A stretch of 64,000 nucleotides of DNA from Pinus tabuliformis (taxonomy: Eukaryota; Streptophyta; Pinopsida; Pinales; Pinaceae), in assembly GCA_031772625.1 (NCBI GenBank), contig CM062805.1, positions 514,766,102-514,830,101 on the forward strand, written 5' to 3'. Shown piece by piece: positions 1 to 11,825 of this stretch (the first letter of the stretch is position 1; every line of letters starts with the position of its first letter). Under the pieces are notes generated by a model that searched no databases, was not told the DNA's origin, and saw only the letters and a program-made list of their open reading frames with translations. A program made the translations under genes and the position numbers.

Positions 1-1039
1 TAGCCTCAGAGGGTCTTTCACATTGGCTTGGTGTCTTAGCATGTAGAAGATATTTGATTGCTCCTTTAGGTGCTTGCTTGGTGGAATAAGTGATTTTATG
101 ATTTCTTTCCTAAGGTTAACTTTGGAAAAGTACAATAATTAATTAATTTAACTATTGTTTACTATTAGGCCAAATTCTAAGGATAAATTATTAAACTATT
201 TAAGTGACTTCGATATAATCTCAATCGTTGATTTCAAGTGAGGCTTAGGATTTAAGTGACTTCGATATAAGCCAATTTGCTGGTGAAACAAGTCTAATTC
301 CCCAGGGCCGAGTTTCTTTCAGATGGTTGATTTCCAAGGGCCAATTTCTTTGATTTTCCCAGTGGGGTTGAATTTCTAGGTTCCCAGTAGTAGTATTTTT
401 CTATGCATTCTTTGTGGGTGTAACCCACACTTTTCCAGAGTGTAATAATATGAAGATTGTGTTGGGTACAAATTTGTTGTTGTAGTTCGAGTGATCTCTC
501 CATTTTATTTTCGAAGTTAATATACTAGTCTGTTTATTTTATTAGCAATTTTAGAAACATTTGCGATAAATATTTTCTTGGTTTGCAATAAATTGTTGAA
601 GTACATTATTCAAATTTGGTATAAAAGAATTTAACAAAATCTAGCATTTATTGCATGTTTTCACCCCATGTTTGGGGCTGATGTCTAGGGTTTATGTTGC
701 TGTTCTTTGCATTTATAACCATTATAAATCTAAATTTGACCTATTCCTTGCTTACCTCTTAGTTAGCCTTTAATCTTTTGTTGATATTATCATTTGGAGG
801 CCATTTCTTTGCTGATATATGCAATTGCATGCTGTAAATTTGAATACAGTAAAAACCCTAGCTTGTAACATCTTTCCTTTAGTTCACTGTGGTTGGTGGA
901 AAGTGTGCTTAAACATTTGCAACTCTTATCTTGGCCTTCAAGGCCTTACTGGTACCTTCTCCCAAAACCATTGGACCCTTATCACTGTTGAACCCTCTTT
1001 TATTGAAGACCTTTCTAGGAGATTGTCTGCAAGCTCCTT
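1..1039. other. intron sequence, no gene recognised
   Basis: This stretch is presumed to be intron of the bystin gene, because bystin exons lie downstream and the upstream bystin exons were not seen here. It is AT-rich with no open frame that I recognise. The short open frames near 294-503 (minus) and 819-1144 match no family known to me. The last few hundred bases may already belong to the 5' part of the LINE that is clear from about 1040. Confidence 0.5.
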
Positions 1040-1819
1040 AGAGAGCCATTTGGCTTGGAAGCCTCCCTTGTGGGGATAACATCCAGCCACTAAACAACAA
1101 GAGAAAGACTGCTGAGATGACAAAGTGGCTGATGTCTTTGCCACAAGACCTAGCTTGCCTAGTGGGGCTTTGCATTAGGCCTGTTAGATTTCGCGATAAC
1201 AGTGCCTTTCTTGATGTTTTGGGTAGGCTATTGTCCTTGTCACCTCTCTCCATTTTCCTATTACGTTTTATTGGACACTGATATCTGATAGGGGATCTGT
1301 GAGAAGAGTGCCAATAGAGTAGGAGATGATGAGGGTTTTGCAAGCAGAGCTTTTCAAACATGGTATTAATTCCTTAGTTCATGATATTGCTAAGCTATTT
1401 ATCCATGTTGTTTCCTGAAGGTTTCCACCAGCATGGTATTGTCACTCTCAACTTGATCTAGAAATTAGGGTCTAGTGCTGAACCGAATAACTATCAGATG
1501 ATCATGGTTGGTCAAATCTCTAAGTTGTATGTTACTTCCCTTCATCGACTTTTAGCTAAGATACTTGATAGGAAGCTTCTTCAAGTGAACGTTCAGTTTT
1601 TTTTTTTTTTTTTTTTTTCGTCTTTGTACCACACCATAAATCATATCCTCACCTTCCAAGCCATCATACAAGATGCTGCACTTTGAAAGTCTTCTGTTTT
1701 TTGGTTTACGTTCAAAAGACGTTTGAATGGGTCCCGAGTGAGGTGCTGTTCTAGAGACTTAGATATATTGGTGTCTCGGAGACTATGCTCATTGCTATTA
1801 TGTTTCTTTGAGTCTATCA

Positions 1820-2686
1820 TGTTGAATTTTCTTATAATAGAAACTGATCTTCTAATCTGATAATTACTTCCAATGATTTATACCCAAGTTAGCTTATGTC
1901 ACTTATATCATTAACCAATTATACATAGAATATCTCAACAATAGTGCAATAATAGTAGTAAGATCATAAGGATACAGCCAAGTACCAAGAGACACCAAAA
2001 CTACCTTGGGAAAACCCCCGCCAACTTTTCTTCTAAGAAGAACTCAATATTCAGCAAGGTTTATAATAAAAATTGTGTAGAAATCTGTGCCAATTTCCAA
2101 GCACAAATACCAGTCAAACTTGGTCAAAATGATGATCAAAATCCTTTAAACTGTATGAAAGTCAAATCTTGTCAAAGGCCATAAATTCGGCCTGAGGTCA
2201 TCTTGTCAAAGTAGCCTATGGTCAACTGTGGTCAAACTTCAAAGTTCCCAGAACTGCAATCAAAACAGGTCCGAATTTTGGTGGTCAACACAGCCCTGTA
2301 GTCAGTCAAAACCAGTCCAAGATTTGATCGAACAGCAGCCTCCTTCTCAGTCAAACAGAGCAGAATAGGTTTGGTGAACACTGGGCAATGGAAGCTTCAG
2401 TTGGTCAAACTTTGGTCTTCTTCTTCTGTTGGCTTCACACGTGTGGATCAGAAATAGATGTTGTGGTGTTGTGTATTGTTCCAAATGAGGAGGTTGAGTT
2501 GATATTTATAGTAGTCAAACAAATGTGTTTTGACCAAAAGTCACACCCATTCATATGGTGGGGCCGACTTGTCTTTTGGGGTCTACATGAAGGCCAGAAA
2601 CAATAATTTTATTTTTCATATTTGATATTTTTCTAAGGGCGACTTAGAAGGCCATTTGTCATGCAGTAATACCTCCCGATGCTACA
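1820..2686 (-). mobile_element. LTR-like insert (probable solo LTR) inside the LINE
   Basis: LINE reading breaks off near 1820 and resumes near 2705. Between them lies non-coding sequence that, read on the minus strand, starts TGTAGCATCGGGAGG and ends in CA. It has a TATA-like CTATAAATAT at about 2498-2507, followed by a stretch like the transcript start of other LTRs in this window. A PBS-proximal style segment (GAGACACC near 1990) also recurs in other copia LTRs here. I could not find a convincing 5-bp target duplication, so the exact ends are uncertain. Confidence 0.45.
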
Positions 2687-3072
2687 CAAAAAAACAGACA
2701 TATTTCGTTGTGTTTGCATAATGCATGGTCTATTAGATTTCATTGGCAGCATCGTTGGGGTGAAAAACAGATGTCTTCTTTTCCCGACATTGTTCGGGAC
2801 ATATATCAATAAGCTGGAATCCTTCTTACATGATGATATCCAGCCGCCCAGGGATGGGTGTCTCCTTCACTATGTCCTAATCTCCATCCTCCTCTTTGTA
2901 CATGACGTGGTCCAGTTAACCTCCACTTAGTGTTGTCTTTATAGACAACTGAATGCCTATTCAGTTTTTGTGATCTTTGTTGGTTGACAGTCAACCTTGG
3001 TAAAAGCAAGGTTATGATCTTCAATAGATCAAAGAATGTACTATCTACCATTTCTACTTCCAGACTACTCGG

Positions 3073-3198
3073 GGGTTTAGTTTTTAGGGCCTTGATTTGG
3101 ATTGAGACATGTTCTCTGACCTTGAATCAACAAGAGGGTTTAGTTTTTAAGGCCTTGATTTGGATTGAGACATGTTCTCTGACCTTGAATCAAAAAGA
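3073..3198 (+). repeat. 63-bp in-frame tandem duplication in the LINE
   Basis: Two nearly identical 63-bp units lie head to tail. Each encodes 21 residues containing ALIWIETCSLTLNQ in the same frame. They replace or expand the segment between the reverse transcriptase and thumb regions of the LINE. Confidence 0.85.
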
Positions 3199-4290
3199 AT
3201 TATGGTTCTCTAGCCCTTATTGAGTGACGAAGTTTTCATTATTACTTTGTGAACATTGCTTCCAACAGGGACCTTCTGGACTCTATTATCATGCCCATAG
3301 TCTTGTATGACTTTGAAGTTTGAGGACCTAGTTTATTAGAGAAGGATTGGGCCATGGTGGACAGGGTTCAGGTTCTAATGCTTTGCTACATTATCAGATA
3401 CAATGGGGCTGTTCCCTAGCACATTATTCAAGTACAGTTCATAGACCACCCATTCTAGTTCGAGACCGTTTTTGGACTGGTTTCACTTCTTCATGGGGTT
3501 TGGAGGTTTGTAGATTTAGTGATTGGTAGAGATCAATACCCTTACCTTGTGCAGTGCTTCTCAAATGTAATTGCCTCAACTAGTTATTGCTGGTGAGCCA
3601 ATTTTTGATTTTGCGAAGATTATTGACCTATTACGGTGTCTAAGCATCTTGATGGATTGACTTTCACCATTCAGATACTCTGTAAATGCCCCTAGTCAAC
3701 CCTCTTCAAACATGCAGAAGTTAAATAGGTTATTAGAGAAGATGTATGCACACAATACGTTGAGGTCACTTAGGTAGATCCACATGACAGGCTAAAACCC
3801 GTGAAGGCATTCTATGTAGTTCACTTAATGGAGACGAGGGATGACTTCATTTTTAGACCATATTATGTACTTTGCCATTGGATACACACAATTAGGATCT
3901 CTTTAGGCTAGTTTCTGGTCGGCTCACATTGGCTTCTGATGGTTGTTGTTCATCACATCCCACAAGTGGATATGGTTTGGTTTCTTTGCTATTTAGAGGA
4001 GACTAAGACAGAGGAGTAGTTCATTCTTGGATGCCCCATTTATTATGAGATCTAGTGCCATCACCATTGTTACTTTAAGGGGTCTCAAATATCTGTCTTC
4101 ATTTTCTTATGCATGAGGTAGACTCCCAGATTAGATCTTCTTTAGCCAGATTGCTTCGCCCATTGGACACTATCAAGGCAATCAGCTTCTCCTTCGTGGT
4201 GTTTAGAGATAGTTGCATTAAGAGGTAAGTTGAGAGCAAGACTACCTTAGCTTGTAGATCCATGAGATCATGGAATGACATTCAACCTTA

Positions 4291-5172
4291 GCTTGTTAGA
4301 CTGTTTTGGTGGTGTTGAGTTTGGACTTGGTACAAGTGATTTGGTCACAACAAACATTCCTCTTCCTCCAGATCTTAGGAGAGGGGGTAGCTTCCAAGGA
4401 GCAAGACACATCACAGACCTATTCTTCCAGATCTTTTGAACTCCAGTTTGTCTAGACAGTCTTCCATCAAGAGTTTCTGTGCTTCAGTCTCGGATGGTAG
4501 GAGATACTTCTTTACTATGAGTATAAACTTAGGGTTTAGCACCTTCAACTCCTTATTTTAGGTGATGGCAGCAGCAGACATTGATCAATATTCCTAGGTA
4601 CATTTAGTTCAGAGTTGAGACATTATTCAAGGGTCTCAAGGTCTTGAAATTTGACAATGCTTCTTTGTGTTTGCTTTCACTGTACTTTACTATTGGTTGT
4701 TAGATTTTGGATCTTACAGATTAGATCTGCTTTTGTAAGAGCTACATTTGGACTTCCATCGTGTACTGATTTTGATGTGCCTAACAATCCCATTGATCTA
4801 TTTATGTTCACTTGTTGGACATTAATAAAATTAGCTTATCTTATCTATGTAGGAGATTTGAGCTTTGGTAGGGGTATGAAGCACCCTTGCTGTTGTATCT
4901 AACCAAGTCCCATTGTCTTAGATGATTTTTTTTTTCCTAATTGCACATTGCTTACCTCATGTATGTTATACATGGATGTATTGATGTCATGTTTACCATG
5001 AAATTGAAACAATTCCATGTATTTATCTTACTTTGATGTTCTATGCTTTATACTTAGCTATTTGCATTTGGCTATTCAATGTTGGGATCATACATTTCAA
5101 TATGGATATGCTTTGACTTGAATTTGTATGGGTTCCTTGAATAACAATGCATGCTTTGGTTGTTGGTGGCAG
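4291..5172. other. intron sequence upstream of the bystin exon
   Basis: No gene was recognised here. The final bases (TTGGTTGTTGGTGGCAG) form the 3' splice site of the first visible bystin exon. The short open frame at 4651-4902 has no recognisable similarity and is probably chance. Some of the left part may be LINE 3' sequence. Confidence 0.5.
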
Positions 5173-5319
5173 TTACTTTATAAAGCTTCTATTGGACAAA
5201 AAGTATGCTTTACCATATCGAGTGTTGGATGCTGTTTTTGAACACTTCAAGAGATTTTTGAATGAAACACGTATCATGCCTGTGATATGGCACCAATCCC
5301 TTCTCACGTTTGTCCAGAG
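5173..5319 (+). CDS. ENP1: bystin (ENP1/BYSL), internal coding exon of 147 nt
   Basis: Bystin/Enp1 is a nucleolar and cytoplasmic factor that binds pre-40S ribosomal particles and is needed for 18S rRNA maturation and small-subunit export. This exon reads [20 protein letters not shown], continues through an EHF-RFL segment, then [14 protein letters not shown]. These are the hallmark blocks of the C-terminal half of bystin in plants and animals. It holds the last base of one codon, 48 full codons and the first two bases of an Arg codon. It is flanked by a proper AG acceptor and a GTATTA donor. The frame is open throughout and joins in phase with the exon at 27116. I identified it from recalled family sequence. 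The intact frame and splice sites argue for a live gene rather than a pseudogene. Confidence 0.93.
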
Positions 5320-6282
5320 GTATTATTCTCTTCCTTTTCAGTATATTGTTGGTCAACTTCATATACAACTTGAATGCGAGAGGCCATTCTTGGAAGATCA
5401 GGGAAATTTATTATGTTCATCATCAATATTTAATATTATAAAGTTTGCATGTAATTCTAGAGTAGTATGAAATCATTAATGCTTAAAGGCCTTTGTATAT
5501 TGAGCTTCTAACATGAAAGTCTGGCTGCCAGAGTGAATGTTAGTAGTGTGTAGAAGCAATAAATTGCCATGTTTTTTTTGGTTGGAGGATTCATCAGAAG
5601 TGCATTGTTTGTAATATATTTAGTGATTTATGGTTATAATGGAAAATTAAACTTGGTAAGCATAGATCAAGAAGGTCGTGAAATATTGCCTCTTGAAGCA
5701 TCTTTTAGGATCCTTTTAAGCCTTTAAGGTTTATAGATAAATGCTTTTTATTTTTTATTTGATGTTTCGGTATTAAAATATTTATTAATATTTTATATTT
5801 TTTTACTTGGCATTCATTACGAGACATGCTTAGGTGACTTTAGTCATCATAAGATTCATTCTCAATTTCTATCTTTCATGTTTTCCAGTCTGGAAATGGA
5901 TCCTTCCAGGATACAAATGAAACTTGCCATTGTATTTAGAGGGGAAAGCAACATATTTTAATAGTTTCAATATTTTTTCATATTGAAATGATAATTTGAT
6001 AAATCTGGAGAAGCTTTGAATTGTATTTGAAATGCCAATTGTGGTGAGGTTGCAATCTGTTTAACCTTCATGTTCATGGTTTAAGTCTTAGTACCTTTAT
6101 TATTGGCTTTTGTTTCAAAGAAATATGTATTTACTTATTGCAAATGTTCAGAAATATGGGAAAACTTGATCACTTTTTTGTATTTTGATAACAATTTTTC
6201 CAAAGAAAAAAATTTATCATTTCTATTTAGCAAGGGAATGGAAATAACTTATAACGTGCATCCCGCACTCTTCAAATAGTGA
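5320..6282. other. intron sequence, no element recognised
   Basis: AT-rich intron between the bystin exon and the target duplication of hAT-1. No coding potential or repeat family was recognised. It may be original intron sequence. Confidence 0.5.
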
Positions 6283-6592
6283 GTGCTACCCAGTGTTTTA
6301 AAAATCGGCCGGCCGATCGACCTAGACCCCCGGCCGGTCCAGCGCAGCAGGAAAACCGGTCTCCTGACTGGTTTGTTACCGAGCCGGTCTCGTCACTGGT
6401 TTGTTACCGAGCCGGTTGAGTCGGTGACTCAGGTACAAACCAGCCGGCTTGGTCGAGCCCGAGTTAAACCGGCTGGTTCGGCCAACCATGCCCAAACACG
6501 CCCAACCAACTTTTTTGGGGGGGAAAACAGACCCCTAACTTGATTCTAATTGGGTTTTAGATTATTTTGAAGTCCATTTACCTCTCCCAAGC

Positions 6593-6600
6593 CTATAAAA
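6593..6600 (+). promoter_or_regulatory. TATA box of hAT-1
   Basis: TATAAAA lies about 300 bp inside the left end, after the CG-rich subterminal repeats and about 400 bp before the transposase start codon. A likely leader intron (GTATTT near 6821 to CAG near 6954) ends shortly before the ATG. Confidence 0.6.
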
Positions 6601-6991
6601 GCTACCCAACCCCCTCACATTTCCTCACAACTATCTCATTGCATTTGTGTGAGAATTTGTGAGGAGTTTGTGAAGAGTTGTGGAGTTTGTTTTTGGAGCA
6701 ACAGTGAGGAGTCTTGGGCAATCATTGGAGCAGCAATGAGGAGCTTATTGGGCAGCCATTGGAGCAGCATTGAGGAGTTGGTTTGTTGGAGCTGAATTGA
6801 AGAGGCGGTTTGTGCCTAGAGGTATTTTTCTTTCACTTCTAAAATCAGTTTTTTCTTGTTTTTTTTTGGTGCAAATCTTGATATTGAAGAGTCTTTTTTG
6901 TAAAAGAAATGAACATTGAAGCAATGTTTGTTTTTTTGTTGTTTTCATTTTCAGATTTTTTCCTTTCATTTCCAAGTCCAAATATCAGAAA

Positions 6992-7350
6992 ATGGCTCCT
7001 AGAGTGAAAGACGCTGCTTGGGCATATGTTGAAATGATTGATAATCAAATGCATTGCAAATTTTGTCATAGAAAAATTAAGGGGGGTGGAGGGGGCATTC
7101 ATAGGCTGAAACAACACTTGGTTGGTATTAGAGGCCAAATTACTCCATGTGAAGCACCATCAACACAATTTGGGGAGATTAGGAAGGAGTTGCTAGTTAA
7201 AATTGAGAAGTTTGAGCAAGAAAAAGTTAGGCAAAAAGAAATAGAGGCTGAAATAGAGAGGAAGAGGAGTATACAACAAATGATGGCTGCCAACTCCAAT
7301 TTTGATTATGAGGGCTCTTCATCTATCCCTTGCACTGATGCATCCAACCC
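6992..7350 (+). pseudogene. hAT-1 transposase, N-terminal BED zinc-finger exon
   Basis: The frame starts MAPRVKDAAWAYVEM. It has C-x2-C (HCKFC) at about residues 28-31 and an H-x4-H-like HRLKQH at about 45-50, the BED-type DNA-binding finger of plant hAT transposases. A basic, charged helix follows (residues about 75-105) and then SSSIPCTDASNP. It closely parallels the first exon of hAT-2 (50160 leftwards), so the two belong to one family. Coding stops being transposase at 7351, where copia LTR sequence begins. The DUF659 core and most of the dimerisation region are missing, so this is a fragment. Confidence 0.85.
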
Positions 7351-7588
7351 TGTTAAGTTTAGGTATGTTCTATACTTAGAGCAATTTAATTCAATTTTCA
7401 CAGTTAGCTCAATATCTTTTCCAGATTAGCGATCACATCAACATTAAAATAAACTGCGGATAAAACATAAACGTAAATCGCAGAAGACAAGCCAAGACAA
7501 GAGGACACAAGATTCGGCGCTAACCAAGGACAAACCCCAATGTGGGGAAACCCTTGATCAATTCTTCTTATATGTTCTTCAATAGTTC

Positions 7589-7591
<3 letters not shown>

Positions 7592-7634
<43 letters not shown>
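7592..7634. repeat. (AG)n microsatellite
   Basis: About 43 bp of uninterrupted AG dinucleotides inside the left copia LTR. Confidence 0.97.
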
Positions 7635-7637
<3 letters not shown>

Positions 7638-7759
7638 TACATTTACAACAGAAGTCAACACTTTGACTTATTTAAATAAGAGCATAGATCATCTCTAAGA
7701 AGATGATACATGAGATCAGTTGAAGACATGCTGCTTCAACTGATTCTCCAAGGTGACTT

Positions 7760-8125
7760 CTCCACCTATCATTGTGCTGCATCTCGTCATCATGCTGCAC
7801 CTCACCGTGCTGCACCATGCTGCACTATTGTCTCAGTGTTTGGCACTGTTGTACCTTGTGTCACTGCTGCACCATGCTGTCACCCATTTGCTTGTTGCAC
7901 CATTGCTGCTTTGTGTACTTGTTGCACCAAGTACTATACTGCTGTCCCAATGTACTTGCAGCACTATGCTTGATGTTGTCCATGCTTTACCATGTTGTTG
8001 CTGTCCATGCTTCACCATGTTGTTGCTGTCCATGCTTCACCATGCTGCTGTTGTCCATGCTTCAACATGCTTTTAGCTGTCCCATGTGTCATCATGCTTG
8101 CAGCTGTCCCATGTGTCATCATGCT
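7760..8125. repeat. CATGCTGCACCATG-type minisatellite in the LTR
   Basis: Degenerate tandem units built on TGCTGCACCATG, TTGCTGTCCATGCTTCACC and GCAGCTGTCCCATGTGTCA. Several overlapping cysteine- and leucine-rich open frames here are translations of this repeat and not genes. Confidence 0.85.
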
Positions 8126-11100
8126 TGCAGCTGATTAATATCACAAGAGAGTGTCTCAAACCACTCATACTAATCACAGATCAGTTTCATTGATCCCAAA
8201 TCAATGGAGGTCATCCTAGCATAGGGAGTACGATAGATACAACAATGCGTCCATCGATAGTACTACTATGGTCCCTAACCCCATTTCCCTGCTCATTGAT
8301 CAAATGAGATGTACTTTCCATGAGTCCCAGACTGCATGGGTAGGATGCCTCGACGGGAGAACTAATCATCCTGTCCCAAAGTTGCCTCAGGGTATCACAG
8401 GGGAAGATTGAGCCATTCACCCTGTACACAACCACCATTAGGGGAGGGTGAGTCGCCCTATGGTCATGTGTTGCTCCAATAAGTACCCCAAGCCCCCCAA
8501 AGCTCCCAGAGCTCAATGCATGCAACATGCAGGACCCTTATAAGAAGGTCTCTCAACGACTCCAAGTCGTTCGGGAAAGTCACAGATTTGACCTTTCCCT
8601 GGGGCTTTGACAAAATGTCTGCGACCTGTACATCAGTCTCAATGTGATGGAGCCTCCTCGCTCATCGACGTACCATATCCCAGATAAGGTAGTATCTGAT
8701 GTCTATCTGCTGGAGCAATCATCGAATATGGGATTCCTCAACAATCGAAACCCCCCCTGGTTGTCACAGAGGATCACGGTGGTATTCATCATGTGTACAA
8801 ACAGCTCACTGAAGAGCTTCCACAACTAGGTAGCTTCATACGAGATCATACTCGTAGCTATGTATTCGGTCTTGGTGGTGCTTATAGCAATCGACTTCTG
8901 CTTCCTGCTCATCCATGATATCGAAGCAGAACCCAAAGAGAACCAACACTAAGAAGTTCTCTAGTGATCCTCCACATTGCCTACCTAGTTAGCATTCGAG
9001 TAATCATGCAGCTTCATATTTCGGTAGTGTATTTCAATCCATGAGAGATTGTGCCCCAAAGATATCTCAGAAGATTCTTGGCACCAATCCAGTGAGGCTA
9101 AACCATGTATGAGCTCATCATGCTAACTGCAAAACATATGTCTGGACGGAAGTTCACCAAGAACATCAATGCGAATGAGTTTATGAAACTTAGAAGCATT
9201 TCCCAAATCACGTCCGACATCACTACCATATAACTTCTGAAAGTTAAGATCTTTGAGGTAGTCATGGGCTTGTAGTTTATCATTCCGCATTCGGAATCCA
9301 ACTCCCTCTTACTTCTATAAATGAGGGGGTCTGCACCTTTCAGAAATAGGTCGTCCTCAGAAGGTGCCGATATGAGAGGTCTATCATCCACAACCTTCAA
9401 ACAAAGGTTTGGATTGGCCTCACTCTTAGTGAATCTTAGCTTCATCTGACAACTATCCTCTCATATCAAACCCGGGGTGTTTTGCTTCAAGCCATAGAGG
9501 ACTTTCTTCCACCTGCACACATGAGATTCCCGATCATGAATCTCAAACCCCTCGAGTTGTTCCAAATGTGTGGACCTGCTACATGAGGGGAATGGTCCCC
9601 TTGTAAGATTTTTCTTCGGTACATCTTAGACATGTACCTTCATGCTTTTCTTGAATTCAGGCATCCGAGTGACCATCTCACTCACATCTGGTAGAGCCCC
9701 ATAAGTAGACCTCCAGTGCATGAGATCTGTCAACTGACATGGTCCCTAATGGACCATCTTGCAACTTGATACAAATTGCCAACCCTGAACTCAAAGATAA
9801 AAGCATCTTTGAAAATTCTATTTCCAAACACGTACCTTTCCATCGATGAATGCCACCCTGTGACCTTTGACTTTCAATGCCGAAGTGGACACCAGGTTCT
9901 TCTTGCGATCAAGTACATAAAAGAGATTCTGTAAATGAATCGAGTTACCCTCATTCAATTGAGGGGTAACATTCCCTACACCCTTTTCAAGATAAGTGGC
10001 ATTGGTTCCAAGTATAATCCCACGATTGTTTCCATCTCTACCAAATTTGAGAGAGCACCCTTCTATCCGATGGAGTGCGTTGAAGCACTACAATCAATAA
10101 GCTAGATTCCCAAAGAATCTAAAGGAGAGGGCCAATACAAGATAACGCTTCTTTATCTTATCAGAAACAACATTTGATTCTTATTAGGTTTCTTACTTTG
10201 ACGGAAGGTTCCTCAGGGTGCAACATGTCAAGGTTCCTCAGGGTGCAACATGTCTTTCAGCATCATCAAGTATCCCCCTAAGCCATGAAGGCCTCTTCCT
10301 AGAAGAGGAAGGCTCATGTGGATGAGGATCAATCGGATCCATGGGTTCTTCTACATCAGGCATTGATTCATCATCCTTTTCTTTCGGTTCCCTGGTGTCG
10401 GCTTCTTGAGAGCTACTCAAAGTCAGCAGATTGTCCACCTTGCTGAGAGCCATATCCTTGTCAAAGGTGACATCATGACTAATCACGACTTCCCTTTGAC
10501 CGGTGGTGAACATTTCTTCAGGAGTTTAGGAACCCAATGCTTGATGAGGGCATCGATTTTGTACATATACGACGGTGATTGTAGTTTCAGCCCATAGAAA
10601 CTTTGGAAGTCTTTGATCATGTAGCATGGCCCAGACAGCTTCCATCATCGTGTGGTTCTTCCTTCCCACCACACCATTCTGCTCAGGAGTATGTGGTGTA
10701 GTAGTCTCCCTCTTAATTCCAACCTCAGGTATGCCTGAATAAACCAATTGTAATATATCAGAGGTCTTGCTTTGGCTTGAGGGGAATGGTCCCCTTTTGA
10801 GCTTTCCTTTGGCACATCCCGGACATACACCTTCTTTCTCTACTTGGAATTCGGGCATCCCTGTTACCATCTATCTTACATCGGGTAGAGATTTGTAATG
10901 AAGGTGGGCAAACCTCCGATGCCAAAGTTCGGACTAAAGAGTTGTGTCATAAGACATGACACCTAGCAGAATTCCATCGACCTGATATAATGAATCAACA
11001 CTAAACCCAAGAGTAAAGGCATCTTTAACATTATTTTTCCATATATGTACCTTGCCATTGCTGAAGGTTACCTTGTAGCCTTTGTCGTCCGTTGCCGAGA

Positions 11101-11825
11101 TGGACACTAGGTTCTTTTTGAGGTCAGGTGCATTTAATACATCCTGGAATTTCTAGCCTTCTTGAATGCTTGTCCTCTTCCTTGATTCCCAGCTCTCCTC
11201 TTACCTTTGCTGTTGAATTTGTCATTCTTTTGATTGCAATGAGAGGGATTTCTAGTTGCACCACTGCATACTGTACCATGCTTCTCTAATCATGATTATC
11301 ATCATGCTGCCCATGTCCATGATTTTATCCATCATAATGCTGCTTAAACTAGTGTGCATCATCATCATGCTATCCTATATGTCCATGATCTCATGTTTCC
11401 CTTTATGTTCATGATCTCATTCATCATGATGCTCATGATCTCATACATAGTGACTTGCTTTATCGCAAATGTAACATTGTCATTTTCTTCTAGCCTTAGG
11501 TCCAGCCTTTCCTTTTGATTTAGTCCCAGAATTATTTCTATTGTTTTGACTTCTCCATTTTTTCATTTGTTCCAAGCAGCAGCGGATGCATTTGATGGAG
11601 GCTCAACAATATTGCCTCTCACATGATCCAACACTCCTTGATTCTCAAGGGTTAGATCGATAGACATCTTCCATTCGTGATAGTCAGCTTTCTCACGAAG
11701 TTTGTTTTCAGCAGGAAAGAGTGTTGAGGACCCCATAGTTCTTTTAGGATAGCCTTGCCAATATTCTCTTCGATGATTGCTCTTGCTCTTGCTCGGGCTT
11801 TGTCTTCACCTCAGCTCCGATACCA

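Larger units (their letters stand above)
1040..4290 (+). mobile_element. degraded non-LTR retrotransposon (LINE), reverse transcriptase region
   Basis: Translations in changing plus-strand frames read as a LINE reverse transcriptase. About 1480-1550 gives NNYQMIMVGQISKLY, like the NYRTIMVGHTLAKLY block of this plant LINE type. About 1630-1680 gives the IFTLQAII-type block. About 2750-2900 gives GVKNRCLLFPTLFGTYI and then ILLFVHDVV, the position of the usual FADDV catalytic box, with the first Asp replaced. About 2980-3040 gives LTVNLGKSKVMIFN. Thumb and C-terminal parts follow to about 4290, including a region resembling the cysteine-rich tail. Many frameshifts and stops are present and the 5' end is unclear, so this is a dead copy. 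It is interrupted by an LTR-like insert at about 1820-2690 and contains a 63-bp tandem duplication. Family assignment rests on recalled protein similarity. Confidence 0.8.
7351..8140 (-). repeat. left copia LTR in hAT-1
   Basis: It starts TGTTAAGTTTAGGTATG and shares the stretch around CCAAGACAAGAGGACACAAG with the right LTR at 11826-12875. It contains a (GA)n tract and a CATGCTGCACCATG-type minisatellite (about 7760-8120). The right boundary is approximate. Confidence 0.65.

Noticed and set aside
4651-4902. 83-codon plus-strand frame just upstream of the bystin exon, considered as an earlier bystin exon
   Set aside because: It does not match the expected LYKP...SGTCTLREA segment that precedes this exon in bystin, and no suitable splice sites support it.
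7710-8134. Three overlapping plus-strand open frames rich in Cys, His and Leu, up to 120 codons
   Set aside because: All are translations of the CATGCTGCACCATG-type minisatellite in a copia LTR. Open frames in several phases are expected for such a repeat.
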